Part shown: positions 23,726 through 37,982 of the stretch, piece after piece
Position numbering within the stretch: position 1 is the first letter of the stretch
How the letters are laid out: each line of letters starts with the position of its first letter
Assembly: GCA_002794775.1 (NCBI GenBank)
Contig: NBAY01000019.1
Coordinates: 62,001 to 126,000, forward strand
DNA length: 64,000 nt
Direction of reading: 5' to 3'
Source: Porodaedalea pini
Taxonomy: Eukaryota; Basidiomycota; Agaricomycetes; Hymenochaetales; Hymenochaetaceae
The notes under the pieces: generated by a model
The model's database searches: none
What the model was told of the DNA's origin: nothing
Seen by the model: only the letters and a program-made list of their open reading frames with translations
Made by a program: the position numbers and the translations under genes

Positions 23726-26700
23726 ATGCCCAACGCGTTGACGCGACATGTTAGCCTCAGCGCTGGCTCCTGGTTCTTGGAGACACTCGTGAAGCACTAC
23801 TTTGACCAGCTGTTCAGGGAGAGGAGGGGCAGGGAGGACGCAGAAATGTTCACGGAGCCGAGTGGAGAGCTGCGCCGCGACGAGCTGCTTTACGATGAGG
23901 TGTTCCATATCGTGAAGGTATGTTCTTTATCTGACATCTCTATCCAATGGAGTCTGAGCGTTCCCTAGTCATTCATGGACGCGTCCATTCAGTAAGTCAA
24001 ACCGGATACTTGACGTGCCACACTCTGACATTTAGCAGTCATACAGTTGAGGAACTGCAGCAGTTCTCTAATACACGGACACCGAGCGCTCCGTGGATGC
24101 ATGTAATGCGGGTACGGGTGCCAATGTCCCTTTGTGATGATGCTGCTTGCTATCTCGTGGATGTCCTTGGCGGGGAAGAAAAGACGCGTCAACTTGTAGG
24201 TGGATCAAAGTGGTGGCAGGTGCGCGGCATCAAAGGGTCAGTTATGACTTTGCTTCAATGGTCTTACAATAATTAAGTCTTGCAACTAGTGTCGATGCCC
24301 AGTGGATCGTTGCGAGAAAGGACTACCAACGTCTCAAGAAGCATCGCAAGCAGCAGAAGCAAGCTGAACGAGATAGAAGGGAGGCCTCAGAGAATAGCGA
24401 GGAGGAGGCTGTGTACGATCCTGAGATGGATGAATTACGGTGTATATTGTATTTTCACGGTGGTACGTCAGACTCTCTTCGCTGGGATGACCGGATGCTA
24501 AATCAACATGCAGGAGGCTATTACTTCGGAAGTGTAGATCAAGAACGGTATGCAATCCATTTCGGGAGTCCCTGACAAATTTTGATATTTTGACATTCTG
24601 CAGGTACTTTATTCAACGTTTCGCTCGGAAATCCGGCTGCCGTCTTCTTGCTATAAGTTATCGACTTGCTCCTCAATACCCTTTTCCCTGTGCTATCCAA
24701 GATGCTTTAGCTTCCTGTAAGCTCCAATTCTTAGTCACCAAGAAACTGTCTAAAGCGATTTTTAGATTTATATTTAATTCGCCCACCTCCCGATGCTCCT
24801 CATACACCTGTCAATCCAGCACATATTATCTTCTCCGGCGATTCTGCTGGCGGGGGTCTCACCCTCGCTTTGCTTCAGGTCCTCCGCGATTCTAATTTAC
24901 CCCTTCCTGCCGGAGCCATTCCTATATCCCCGTGGTGCGATCTTACGCACTCGTTCCCTAGCATTCACATCAACACCGATACGGATGTCATTCCGAAGTA
25001 TGGTCTATCGATTTACAAGCCGTCTCCCCTATGGCCTCCTCCCCCAGACGACCTGACGGACAGAGTACAGGCAGGTTTGCGCTCGCGCATCAAGCAGGTC
25101 GCGCGTCAGTATCGTAAAGAATCTGACGGGCGTATCACCAAAGAAGAACCTGCAAGGGCTTCGAGTTTCTGGCGACGCAAGTTCTCTTTCGGCAATCCTG
25201 AGAAACGCAAAGGCCGGAGTGTGTCCAGGGGCCGAAGCATGTCCCGTACCTCCTCCGTGGAGACTTTGGCAGACAACGCACGGACCGGTGATGTACGCGC
25301 TGCTGCTATGAGAGGGTCCCTATCAAACCTGCGAGCGGGACAGAACGAGAAAGACCTGAATCTAGGACGGACAGCGCCCTTGCCGACGGCTGATCAGACA
25401 AATGTCCAAACACTCACTGTAGAGACGGAAAGCGGCGGGAAGCTGGAGGTGCACGACCAGGTGCATATGTACGCACCAAATACGCTTCTTACGCATCCTC
25501 TCGTGAGCCCTGCGCTCTCGTACCTGGGTGGCTTGCCCCCACTGCTTATCATCGCAGGTGATGGGGAGGTCCTCAGAGATGAAATCATCTACACGTATGT
25601 CTTTGCAACTATTCCTATTCTCTCATCTCTTGGCTGAAAGTAGATTTATCTTGTAGCGCTCACAAGGCTGCTCACCCGGAACGATATCCTATAAAGCCGG
25701 AAGCGAGAAAAATGTACCCCAAACTTGAAGGCATCGAGGAACGGTTTGGTCCGACGAAGGTTCACCTTCAGGTTTACGACCGTCAGTTTCTCGCCGTATA
25801 TTCATATCAAGTTTCCATTAATTGCTAACCTCTCGGAGTTCTCAGATGCCGCTCATACGCTTCCCGTCCTCTTTTTTGTCTGCCGACCCGCGAAGTTCTG
25901 TTTCCGTGCGATGGCAACATTCAGCAAATACGTGCTTGGAACTCTTCCTATACCACCGTCGACAAGCAACAGCTCTAGCAGTGCGTCTCCGCCAAGAAAG
26001 CAGAGCTTTCGGCGATCTCTGTCTCTTTCAGTTCCAAGGCGTTCATCTGTCATGGGAAGCCACAGGAGTCTCTCCTACTCTCAGCGGCCAGCTGATCGCC
26101 AGCCAGCGAATGGACAGGTGCTAGAATCTGCTGTCCAAGTAGGGAGCCCCGGCCGGGCAAGCTTAGCCAGCAGCCGCTCTTCTACGTCCGAGAGACTCGA
26201 TCCAGATACTTCAGTGCAAGAAGAGGGAGCGCGACTCGCGGGAAATCCTATTGTATACCAACAGGCCACACACATCTTGTCCTCGCCCTTCATAGACAAC
26301 ATGATAAGGGAACGCGTTTCTATACGGGGAGAGCTCCGTCCCCTTGAGCCAGAGAGCGATCTTCCGGCGTGCAGTATGCCCTTGGACCGCATCGGAGTAG
26401 CGGGCGAGCTCGCGCTTCGCAGATATATCGAGGGAAGCACAAAGTGGAATGAGCGGTTCGCGCGGACAAAAGAGCACATCCGTAAAATGCGCGTGCATAG
26501 CCTAACGCTCGCGAAGAGCGACACTATACGCAACGTCACGCAACTTCAGATGTACTTCTTCCAGAACGCTGTTGAGGATGGGGATGCTGTAAACGCGGGT
26601 GGCTCTATGGGCATCAAGGAAGGGCTCCGTCGGTCGGCGGCGAGCTGGGCGTGGGCGTGGGCGCTCGATGGTGCGGAGCGTCCGCCGCCTAGCAGTATTG

Positions 26701-27149
26701 TCGCGCGGCGGGATACCGAGGAGGCTCGCCGGCTCAGCAGGATCGCAGACATGCCGGCGGACACGCATGACCACCGCGTGAGCGGGAACAATCTGTGGTC
26801 GTACCTCGTCAACAAACTGAGTCTCGAGAAGAACGAGGCACGGGTAGAGCAACGTGCCGTTGACGAGGACACCAGCGGCGTAGGAGAGGAACTTTCAGTT
26901 GATTCTGCTGGTCAGGCAGAATCAACTTCGACTTGGAATATTAATGCGTCGCAGGGCCGTTCGCGTAAACCTCGTTGGCCAAGATCGTTGTCGCGAGCGG
27001 CGACAGGGTCAAAGTCGGTACAAGGACGGGGAAAGATCAGGCGATTCATGAGTGCATCGGCAGTGCATGCTGAACCTCAAGCGTTGCAGGACGATAGGCC
27101 CGCCAATGATGCGGAAATGGGTGACTTGAGTCGTGTAAGATCAAACTAG
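23726..27149 (+). CDS. HSL-family alpha/beta-hydrolase (esterase/lipase) with long disordered tail
   Basis: A multi-exon serine hydrolase. The start ATG 23726 gives MPNALTRHVSLSAGSWFLE; an upstream start is possible because the frame is open a little further 5'. The oxyanion motif HGGGYYFGS is split by an intron. RLAPQYPFPCAIQDAL follows, then the nucleophile elbow GDSAGGGLTLALLQ. The acid lies in IIAGDGEVLRDE, and the His in YDHAAHTLPVL is formed across the intron at about 25785-25845. A large insertion between elbow and acid is rich in Arg/Ser (GRSVSRGRSMSRTSS). After the catalytic domain comes a roughly 400-residue Ser/Arg/Pro-rich tail to TAG 27149. The substrate is unknown; the family hydrolyses acyl esters. 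The tail suggests phosphoregulation or localisation. Small-exon borders are approximate. Confidence 0.8.
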
Positions 27150-27313
27150 GGTCGCATAATTGTAGTCTTTTCACTTTCCCTTATATTCCTAGAAATAAAA
27201 CCGATGGTTCTGGTGCAATTCGCCCATGCTATTTGGGACTGGTCGCATTGCATTGCTCTCTAAGGAGGTGTGGTAGAAAGACACAGAAGGCAAGAGAAAC
27301 AGAAAACGCTTGA

Positions 27314-29589
<2,276 letters not shown>

Positions 29590-29847
29590 ACGGCCTTTTC
29601 CTTTCTTACCCCTCCACTCTCATACCTCTTGTTTCCTCCGCTGCTCTTGCTTACCCCCGTACTCACCGCTTCGTCCCGCATCTTCACCCTCTTCATGCAT
29701 TTAGATTTGCCGTTAAAAGTACATGTTCACACCATGCTGCATTATCTTATAGTACTTTAGCATCTCATATTTTTAGGCGCCATGTGCCATTTGCTCGACC
29801 CCCCACTCAGCATTATTCACGATTCCTCATTTACCTCATGCTTCAGA

Positions 29848-29864
29848 CCCCCCCCCCCCCCCCC
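29848..29864. repeat. Poly-C tract, 17 bases
   Basis: A homopolymer of C in the spacer 3' of the Hsp70 gene. Its length may be unstable or a sequencing artefact. The rest of 29590-30190 holds the Hsp70 3' flank and nothing else I can support. Confidence 0.9.
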
Positions 29865-30193
29865 TCTGTACGCGAGCTGCTTTGCATTGTATCGGAAACA
29901 AAAGCATTTGGCCCGGATGATGTGACGATGTTCTAATGTACCAGAACGGCAAGGCACATACAACTGAGAGTTGTTTACTTGCTTGCCCTCGCATTTGCAA
30001 CAGGGACAAGAAGAAAGCTGGAACAATGAGAATTAACAGCTGATCCGCCAGCCCTCTAACTTATTCGATGTCGACAGCAGCCGGAATCTCGTCCAAAATT
30101 ATTATTGAGTCCCGCTATGCGAAATACAGCAAATACACTATTTCACAGATAAACGCAAGCAAGCAGCTGAGCTTGCAGACAGGTGAGATTTTG

Positions 30194-31737
30194 CTACAGC
30201 CTAGGCTTGGCAGGTCCGCTTTCTTCGCGCGAAATATCCACACCCTCACGTTCGAGTACTTTCCGAGCAAGTTCACCAAATAGAGGGAACAGCTGGACGT
30301 GCAAGCTTGCCTTTTCCGAGCTCGCTTGTCGACGAGCGTACCGCGCCGCGATGCCCTGCGAGATGATCGATAACTGGTAGAAGTATAATGAGCTACAGCA
30401 TAAGGTTAAAAGAAATTTTCAGGGAAAGCGAACCCGGAACAACATCCAGCTGCGCGCGAAGACCATCTCGGTGATGGGATAAGGCTGCTTCATCAAGGTG
30501 CAGTATTCGCGCTCAAGTTCCTCTAGCGAGGCGGGTACCTCGCCCGAGTTGAAGGAGAGCATCGAGTAGCCAGAGTTGTCGTCTGGTACATCGCGTGGGT
30601 CCACGGCCCATGGCATTAAGAGGTTTGCCAAGTCTACCAACTTAGGGAAGAATTGCATCAGCATCAACGACGAGACAGACAAGTGAGAACAAGACAAGAC
30701 CTACCGGGCTTCCGAGAGTGCTCAGTTCCCAGTCGAGGATGCCGATAACCCTGTTCTCCGTCGGGTGGAAGATGAGATTATCGAGCTTGTAGTCGCCATG
30801 CACGACGCGTAGGCCGGTCTTACGCTCGTCCGGAAGGTGAGCGCCGAACCACTGAATCATGTCGTCGAACTTCGGTATTTTGCCCGTGGGCTTGCCACTC
30901 TCGATGTCGACGGCCTCGGCCTGGGCGAGCGAGACGCGCGAGAGCGACCTGATTTGGCGAGGAAAATACGGTGTGGAAGGTCCGAAGCTCGACAGACCAA
31001 TAGCAACGGGATCGAGCACTGACAAGGATGCTAGCGCACGGACAGCGGCTAGCCAACTAGCACGCGTCAACGTCAGGAACGTGCGCTCTTGAGGTCTAGT
31101 AAAAGCGATGTATACCATTCCCATCGGTCCCTCTGCGAGATTTCCGGCATCCGCACATCCGTGAATATCCGCCCCTCGAGAAATTCCATCACGTAGAACG
31201 GTGTCCCTATCACGTCGTTGTCTGTGCACAGCACAATCGGCTCCGGGACTGGAACGCGGTCGGTAGGACGCGTGCTTGGTTGCGAGTTGTGCACATGCAG
31301 CGCTCTGAGGACCGCGTATTCGCGCTCGATTTGATGCGCTGTTTTACTGATCAGCTCACCGCCTGGTTTCTTACGCAGAACGAAGCGCGTGTTTCTGATG
31401 ATTTTATTATTTCAGTGAGTGGAAATGCGGTGGTATGGTATATTAACGACCTAGCGTCCGTCAGAAAATACGTTGGGTTCGACTTGCGATTGGAAAGGTG
31501 TAAAAAAAGGCCACGATACCAAACGTAACAGATGCACAAACCTGCCCAAACTACGCGACGAAGTTTAGCATGGTTATAGGACGATGCTGCGAGACTCGCC
31601 TTGAATTGTTTAACGTTCACTGGTGTACTGATAGTTTTAACGTGCGTTTCGAGGTATACGTTGAGCCGCGCGACATCAATGTTAGCTCTTATTTCGCCAT
31701 ATTCGCCTCCTATCTGCTTGTTGCTCGACTCGGACAT
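30194..31737 (-). CDS. APH-fold phosphotransferase (ACAD10/11-like kinase domain)
   Basis: An aminoglycoside-phosphotransferase-fold small-molecule kinase. It resembles the kinase half of acyl-CoA dehydrogenase 10/11, whose substrates are 4-hydroxyacyl-CoAs. Start ATG 31737 (MSESSNKQIGGEYGEIRAN). The N-lobe shows NPTYFLTD, then the lysine-bearing strand FVLRKKPGGELISKTAHQ and the helix EREYAVLRALH. The hinge is TPFYVMEFLEGRIF. The catalytic Brenner motif is VVHGDYKLDNLIF (His-Gly-Asp with Asn five on), followed by the metal-binding GILDWELSTLGSP. The C-terminus is ELARKVLEREGVDISREE and the stop is TAG at 30194-30196. Several short introns interrupt it. All catalytic residues are present. Fragments of its 5' end recur at 33985 and 40090, marking a segmental duplication. 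The specific substrate is inferred by family only. Confidence 0.85.
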
Positions 31738-32347
31738 CGCTGTGCGTAGGAAAGAGAGGAGGTAGCATTATGATTCTGCACTCCGGTAGCGATATAACCG
31801 TGTACCGATGGTCGGATTACATAATGCGACGCTCAATTAAGCGATCAAGCAACAAAACAAATACTAAATAGTCAACTAAACAGCGGCATCTAATTCGGAA
31901 CCCTTCTTCCCCCGAGTCTCCATGGCTCTTTCCATTCGAACGAGCTGACCCCTTGACTCATACGCACTTTGTACCGAGCTAATCCTCTCACTGTCTCAGT
32001 AACAACGCATCACTGGATGGAACTGTCGCCTCAGCTTTAACGCGCTCTCCGGCGTCGTTGCTGCAGATGAGGGTAGCGTAATATCTCAAACTGTCTAGAT
32101 CATACATGGAAGTCGATCGAGACAGGCGACCAGCTGAATAGAAGCAGCGCGAATATGTTTCTCAAATAAGCACTCCATGCTCCCTATTCCCGCTGTCAAA
32201 AACCATGCTACTAGACATCTGCACAAGATCTGGCGCTCTACATCCTCGTAAAGTTGGCATCACCATCTTGTCCTCGACGCCCACCTGCACCACGTACAGG
32301 TGTCTTCATCGTCTGCCCAAGCCACCCTCGCCTTTGCTCTCACCTCA
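31738..32347. other. Divergent intergenic region
   Basis: A shared promoter region between the minus-strand kinase and the plus-strand membrane protein. I see no exon. The part nearest the kinase (about 31740-31830) recurs in weakened form near 34075-34140. Confidence 0.4.
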
Positions 32348-33824
32348 ATGGAGTCTTCAAATTCTGTGTCCGTGTTTCTAAAGAATAGATTTCTTACACT
32401 TGAGACAAAGAAATTCGTGATGCTTTGCATTCTTCTCTTCGCTATATCCATTCCTCTCGCTGTTTTTGCATTCAATCGTGTCATGCTCGCCGGCCATCCT
32501 ACTTCATTCTCGCCTTCCGACCCGCGTCTGGGCTTTCGGAAGGGCCCAGCTTCTCGAGGCACACTCAACATCATATCGGCCTGCTTGTCGACGATTTTCA
32601 CTTGTATCTACGTCTCCCTGCACCTCGACGTACCTTCACAGCCTACCGATCAGGATGCCTCAGACAGCTTTTGCTGCTGGCTGAAGAGCATTTGGCATTG
32701 GCTGAAGAATCTGACGATCATCCGAAAGGTGATCTGGATGGGTGTGAACTGTGTGTGTCCAGAAATCCTTGTGGGTGTCGCTGCTTGGGAGTACAGTAGT
32801 GCAAGAGTGGGCGTGAACTACATGAGGACCAATGACCACGAAGGATGGACACTCACTCATGCCTTTTTCGCGGACATGGGCGGATTCAAGGTCCAGGATC
32901 GCGACCCTCATAGCTGGCGAGTACTGCGTTCCGGTGCGGAGTTTTACCAGTGGTTCAGCACGCTGGATGGCAATAAACAGTCCATCGACTTCGAACAAAT
33001 TCTCCTCGACATCAACGATAGGAGTAAAGCCGACACTCTCTTAAAGACATTCACCTGCCTCCAAGCGTCATGGCTTGTTGTACAGACGGTCGTGCGTGCT
33101 TTCGAGAAGCGCCCTGTATCCGAGCTCGAGCTCACGACATGCGCTTATGTCGTGTGTACGTTGGTCACGTACCTTTTCTGGTGGCACAAGCCTTACAATG
33201 TTCGACAGCCCGTTTTGGTCCACATTGGTCCAGCTCAGACCGATGCGCGTCGCATCCGAGTCCCTACAACCCTTTGAGCGGTGGATGAAATCCTGCCTCA
33301 AACTTGTCATGCAGGTCTTTCGAACGAATGTAGCGAGGCCAACCACGAAGCTTCCTCTGCCCAAGCAAGCCATCGAAGGCCGTTACCCGTGGCCGTTCAA
33401 CAGATCCGGTCACATTAGGGATATCCAAAGTATGTCCTATATCTCATGTCATCTCGTGTTATCTTGTCTTACTCTTCCGCCTCCTTTCTCAGACGTATTT
33501 ATCATTGCAGCGGCCGTTGGAGCTGGCGTAGGTGTTATTCATTGTGGGCTTTGGAACACGTTGTTCGTCAATAGCAATGGCCAGCTGCTTTGGCGTATAT
33601 GCTGCGGCTTGCAAATTGCCTCCCCTTTGATAGAAGCCACGCAAGCACTGCTGCCCAAAGTTCCTAGCCATCTTCATGCTGTCACTCTCATCTTTGTCGG
33701 CATTTCTTACTGTTCTTCGAGAGTTGTCGTAGTTCTACTTATCATTACGTCATTTCGGAGCTTGCCAGCTGGTGTATACACGGACATTGATTGGACGTGG
33801 ACTGCATTCCCGCATTGGCATTGA
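32348..33824 (+). CDS. Agaricomycete-specific multi-pass membrane protein
   Basis: A lineage-specific membrane protein of unknown function. Start ATG 32348 (MESSNSVSVFLKNRF); helices follow in KKFVMLCILLFAISIPLAVF and NIISACLSTIFTCIYVSLHL. Conserved-looking middle motifs are VWMGVNCVCPEILVGVAAWE-like (32740-32790) and HAFFADMGGF. A helix pair precedes TYLFWWHKPYNVRQP. The frame then changes between about 33190 and 33290. The second part continues with KLPLPKQAIEGRYPWPF, a small intron at about 33431-33492, then IIAAAVGAGVGVIHCGLWN and RSLPAGVYTDIDWTWTAF, which look like the usual C-terminal end of this family. The frame change is either an unrecognised short intron or a frameshift, so functionality is uncertain. 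Confidence 0.65.
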
Positions 33825-33984
33825 TAGATATGTTCGGAGTAGCCATCGTCCTTTTCTCCATGAATCCCTCTTCTTTTTGTATGCTCTTTTTCTTTCGCAT
33901 TTCTTGGTGGTTTGCAGTTCGCATTTCAGAATGTCCAGTCAGTTAGCTTTGAATCTTCCCACAGGCTTCGCATTTCCCATTGCT

Positions 33985-34140
33985 CCACGCGATATCATTG
34001 TTGGCTCTTATTTCCCATATTCTCCTATCTACGTGTTGCTTGAGTCGGACATAGCTGTACGCGAGTAATCATAGAAGCAGCCCGAGCGCGTGCTATTAGT
34101 TGTGCACCCTGGTGGCGATATTATCGTCTACGGACAGAGA
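33985..34140 (-). pseudogene. Relic of the APH-kinase 5' end (unit A)
   Basis: On the plus strand, GCTCTTATTTCCCATATTCT and TTGCTTGAGTCGGACATAGC align with the start region of the kinase gene at 31680-31745 (TTGCTCGACTCGGACATCGC). Similarity continues weakly into the kinase's upstream region. It is a truncated, non-coding copy lying next to the 3' end of transporter copy A. Confidence 0.65.
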
Positions 34141-34329
34141 TCTCGTTATCACGGCGCGTTGCTTTAAAAAGGAACTCAAAAAATCCTTAGAAAACAGTCG
34201 AGAATCGATCTCGTCGTTAGAGGTTCCTGGACAAAAGATAGCCGGTTATACGTGTGGGAGCAAAGTGACTCGGATCCGTTCATTCATATTCGTCTCACTC
34301 AACAGGCTGACACAGAGGAAAACATTAAC

Positions 34330-36870
34330 TCAATAAAGGTACCTAAATCCCTTCTTCCTCTCCGGCGCTTCCTCTAGGGTAATTCCTTCCAATCGAGCAG
34401 CGTCTTCGACGCGTTCGCGATTCGCGCCTTTCAATGCACCGAGCTCATCTTTGTCAAGCTTCCTGTTCATGCGTTTCAGCATGAAACGCATCACTAAACG
34501 AGTTTGTTTTGTCAGCTTAAAGAGCTCGTGAAAAGCTTCAACCGGGCTCACCAAACGCGAGGAACGAGCTAAATGCAAGTGCTGCGATGCGTATCTCCAT
34601 CGATTGATGGTACCGCGGGCCCCAAACTGCTTTCCATGCGTATGAGCCGATTCTTTAAAGTTCTTGAGTTTTCTTTTACTTCTGCAGGTATTTTCCTGAC
34701 TTATACGTACAGATTCACTAGTGTTACCGATCCCGTTGATGAGACCGATAGCGGCAGCGCGTTTTGCAGGCGGTCGCGTGATAGTATTCGAAACCCATAC
34801 GAGGGTGAGGGCAAAGCCTGGCGAAAGATCATCGATACAAATTTGATCATTTTTAACCTATATCAATATCGTCATACCTGCATGCCCGCTCGCCATCAGA
34901 AATAGTGCAACGTAGCGCCCGCCGACGGAAAAAGTGGAGAGGGCAATGATGTAGCCCACGATCACGCCCCACCAAGTGATGCAGGTATGGAAGAACCGTT
35001 CTCCAGTTCGATCTGTGGAAGGTTCAGATGATGCTGGCGAGCCCGCATCCAAGACGCGTACCGGCATGTAACGCGTTGAGACAACAGACAATGGCAGCCC
35101 AGATCCATGGAGGCCTGGTCGAGTAATAAGTAACAAGGGATCAACGCCATTCGCGAAATGAAAAGACTCGACTTACGCAGCCAGAAGCAAAGAAATTGTA
35201 GTATTATACCCAAGTGTAGCTGTCAAGCTGAGAGTGGTGTCAACGCTACTCCCGCTATCGAAAAACAATACGAGACGTATACTTACGTTGGGAAGAAGTT
35301 GGCGAAGGAGAGTCCCAGGAGCATACTCAGCTCCATAAAAAAGAAAATAAGGACTTTGACATCCTTTATCGCCATCTTCAGGCCTGACCACATCCTGAAA
35401 GAAACACACAAGGATACGAGTCTCGTATTGTAACGGAACAAATAATGTATCGTTGCCGCTCACGAATCCTGAGCCAAATCCTCATCGGCTTCGCCTGTGT
35501 CCTCAGAGAGGCGTGCCTGAGCGAGTTGGCGCTCTGCAGGTGACATCCAGCGAGTGTTGTTTGGCTTAAAGATCTTAAAAGACGTCATAGGTAGAGGAGA
35601 AACCGACCCACAAGATCCGGAAGCGACCACCTGTGATTTGAGGTCAACAACTGAAGCATTTTAGAACATTCCTTTCAGGATACCCACAGCGACAGGATCC
35701 CGATAGTGATAGTGATGGCACCCTGTAGAGAGCGACACGTTACTAGAAAAAACGGTAGAAAGCAGTGAGGGATATACCTCAATGAAGAACAGCCTTCATC
35801 GACAGTAAATACGTGAAACTCAACTTAAGGGATAAGTTGTGCTTACCATCTCCAGCCCCTGATTCCCCGCTTCCCTTCCATGTTTGAGAGAATACCAGCC
35901 GCCATCAGCTAGAATAAGCCCTCTGCATTTAGGACACGCTGGTTCAGCTTAAACCCAAGTAACCACCTACACTTCCGAATGCGCTCGAGCACATCATGCC
36001 TGAGAACAATATAGAGGTTCGGAACGCCAATACCTAAAATAAGAAAACATTAAAAGGCACCAGCATTCGACGGACCATATGTTAACAATCGGTAGTACCA
36101 CGTACCTTCCGAGTATACCATCGCGAAAGAAGATGGACAGTGCCAGGATAAAAAGCAGCCTGCCAATAAGCGGGAAGTGAAACTTAGATAGAGTAGTGAT
36201 TCTACTGATGCACACTCACTTCGGGGAAGCCTATGAATACCTGGCAAGCGAGAATCTCAGCATAACTGTGAGTGATCTGTTAAATCAATCAATTTAAAGC
36301 AGACAGAGCTCGGTTCTTGAAGTTATTTGAAGGTGCTTACACCAGTCATTGCGTTCGTTAGGCCCCAGGCAATGACACATATTCCGCTAGACAGCGACGG
36401 CCCGTATTATGAAGACGTAGGCAAGCAGAACACCATTTACCGGCATCATCTCACAGAGCTCGCAGCGTCCCTCGAAACTCGATTCAAAATCTTTGGATCA
36501 AACAACATCAGATTTGTCTTCCGCACTAGAGGGCCTGACCGTTTACCATATTTGGCGGGATTTGAGCCGTACAATACGACGTGTACAGAATAGCCACGAC
36601 AGTATCATACTGTATATCTGAACTAATATCCTCTATTGAGTAGATCACAATGACAACGCCTCATAAGCCATAGTCGGCATGAATCGCATGTCCAGCTTGC
36701 GCAAGAGGCGCTTCTCTGCAATAGCTCGCTCTTTCGAAGACGTGATAACTGAACCCAAGGCTTCATCGACTCTCCTCGGACTTTCGCGACTTGTAAGGAT
36801 CCTCCGGGATTTCATAGACCTCATGGAAACTTTGCTCTGCAACAGATGGCTAGTTGATCCTGCGGTGATA
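34330..36870 (-). pseudogene. MFS transporter copy A (DAL5/TNA1-type), decayed
   Basis: A homologue of intact copies B and C, read on the minus strand with the same exon order. Recognisable pieces are EKRLLRKLDMRFMPT, the exon with QYDTVVAILYTSYCTAQ, YPGTVHLLSRWYTRK, ERFFHTCITWWGVIVGYII and the C-terminal REEL-type cytosolic tail ending near RYLY at 34330. Lesions: the region matching the start codon of B and C has no ATG. After LDMRFMPT the rest of exon 1 and the next exon (RDAITTARLKGLEQDLGLSG in B) are missing. The donor after LNRVSR reads GG where B has GT. Anion/cation-symporter MFS proteins of this group import organic acids such as allantoate or nicotinate. Confidence 0.75.
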
Positions 36871-37173
36871 ACTAGCAGTAGCAAACTCCACGGCCCTTAT
36901 CTCCGCAATGCTCGCGCAGAAGCATCAAACATTGTTCCGAATCCCGCTATAAGAAGCACTCGTCTTATGACCTGGATACTCGTTAGGATGATTGTATGCG
37001 GAAGCTTCAGGATTCCTCTGACGCATAAGAGCTCGAAGTGCAGACGGCAGTTCGAGGCGAATCAATCGGTCTGCAATGCCTTCAAGCAATCTGTCCATAC
37101 AAGCCTCTAAATTGGCCTGTGAGATGTTCTCTTTCTTAATCCCAAGCACAGTTGGATAACATGGATCATCTGA

Positions 37174-37982
37174 TTAAAGGGGGAAGAATCTCCTCGTGCA
37201 CATTGAAGAATCTTGAGTCGAGTGATTAGCTCTGCAAAGAAAAGGAAACGTGACAACAGTACACATACTTACCTTTGAACTTTCCCTTCCCCGCGGCACG
37301 TCCCTTTCGTGCCATCATCGCTCCATGAAACTATCCATCGACCCAGAACTTTCCCCTGAGTGTCCATGGTCTCAGCTACTGTTTCCTCCGAGGGTGTCTC
37401 CGAACCAATTTCATTCGATTTCTGCAGAGTTAATCCTTCTGCGAGCTCCCATTTCGCAAAAGGACGCCGCGTTTCCGTTAGAAATGCCGAGTCGTACACA
37501 TTTGTAAAGCGCGGACGTAAAGTGAGCGTGAACGTCTCGAGCTGGATGCCATCGATCCCTGTCTCCGCGGGATTTGACTTGTTCGCGTCCGATAGAGTAC
37601 GAATAGTCGCGACGTATGGCTGGCCGCACCAGGCCACAAGTGCAGTAGACACTGCGCTAGTTCCTAGAGCTGTCGATGCAAGTGCAACTCGCGCGACGAA
37701 GGGCAGGGAAGTATCGATTATGAACATGAAGGGAGTCAATGCAGTCGCAAGACCCATGGAAGATAAGGAAAATATCTTCAGGGAGCGAAATGTCCGTGCG
37801 AGAGGACCTTGGTAGACAATTGTCTGTGAAGCCAAGAAGCCTGATTCTGATCCTGAATTCTTCTCGGACGAAAGCCTTAACGGTGAACTCGAAAATCGTC
37901 GTGAATGTGAGATGAAAGCTCGAGGGTATGAGTTAAACGTAAGGATTTGTGGGCGAATCCTGACAGGGTGGAGGATTTGCAT
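37174..37982 (-). CDS. TMEM70-like mitochondrial protein
   Basis: A member of the TMEM70/TMEM186/TMEM223 family of mitochondrial inner-membrane proteins, which assist assembly of respiratory complexes such as ATP synthase. I place the start at ATG 37982 (MQILHPVRIRPQILTF), which gives a basic, Ser-rich presequence (SHSRRFSSSPLRLSS). YQGPLARTFRSLKIFSLSS then leads into two adjacent helices (MGLATALTPFMFII and VARVALASTALGTSAVSTAL), the family hairpin. A soluble C-terminal part includes LETFTLTLRPRFTNVY. A donor at 37272 joins a short last exon (37174-37231), giving about 255 residues. The frame is also open 5' of the chosen ATG. Copies of its 3' half recur as relics near 44215 and 47945. Confidence 0.75.

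Noticed and set aside
29848..29864. Poly-C tract as a regulatory element
   Set aside because: A lone homopolymer in a 3' flank with no partner; more likely slippage or a sequencing artefact.
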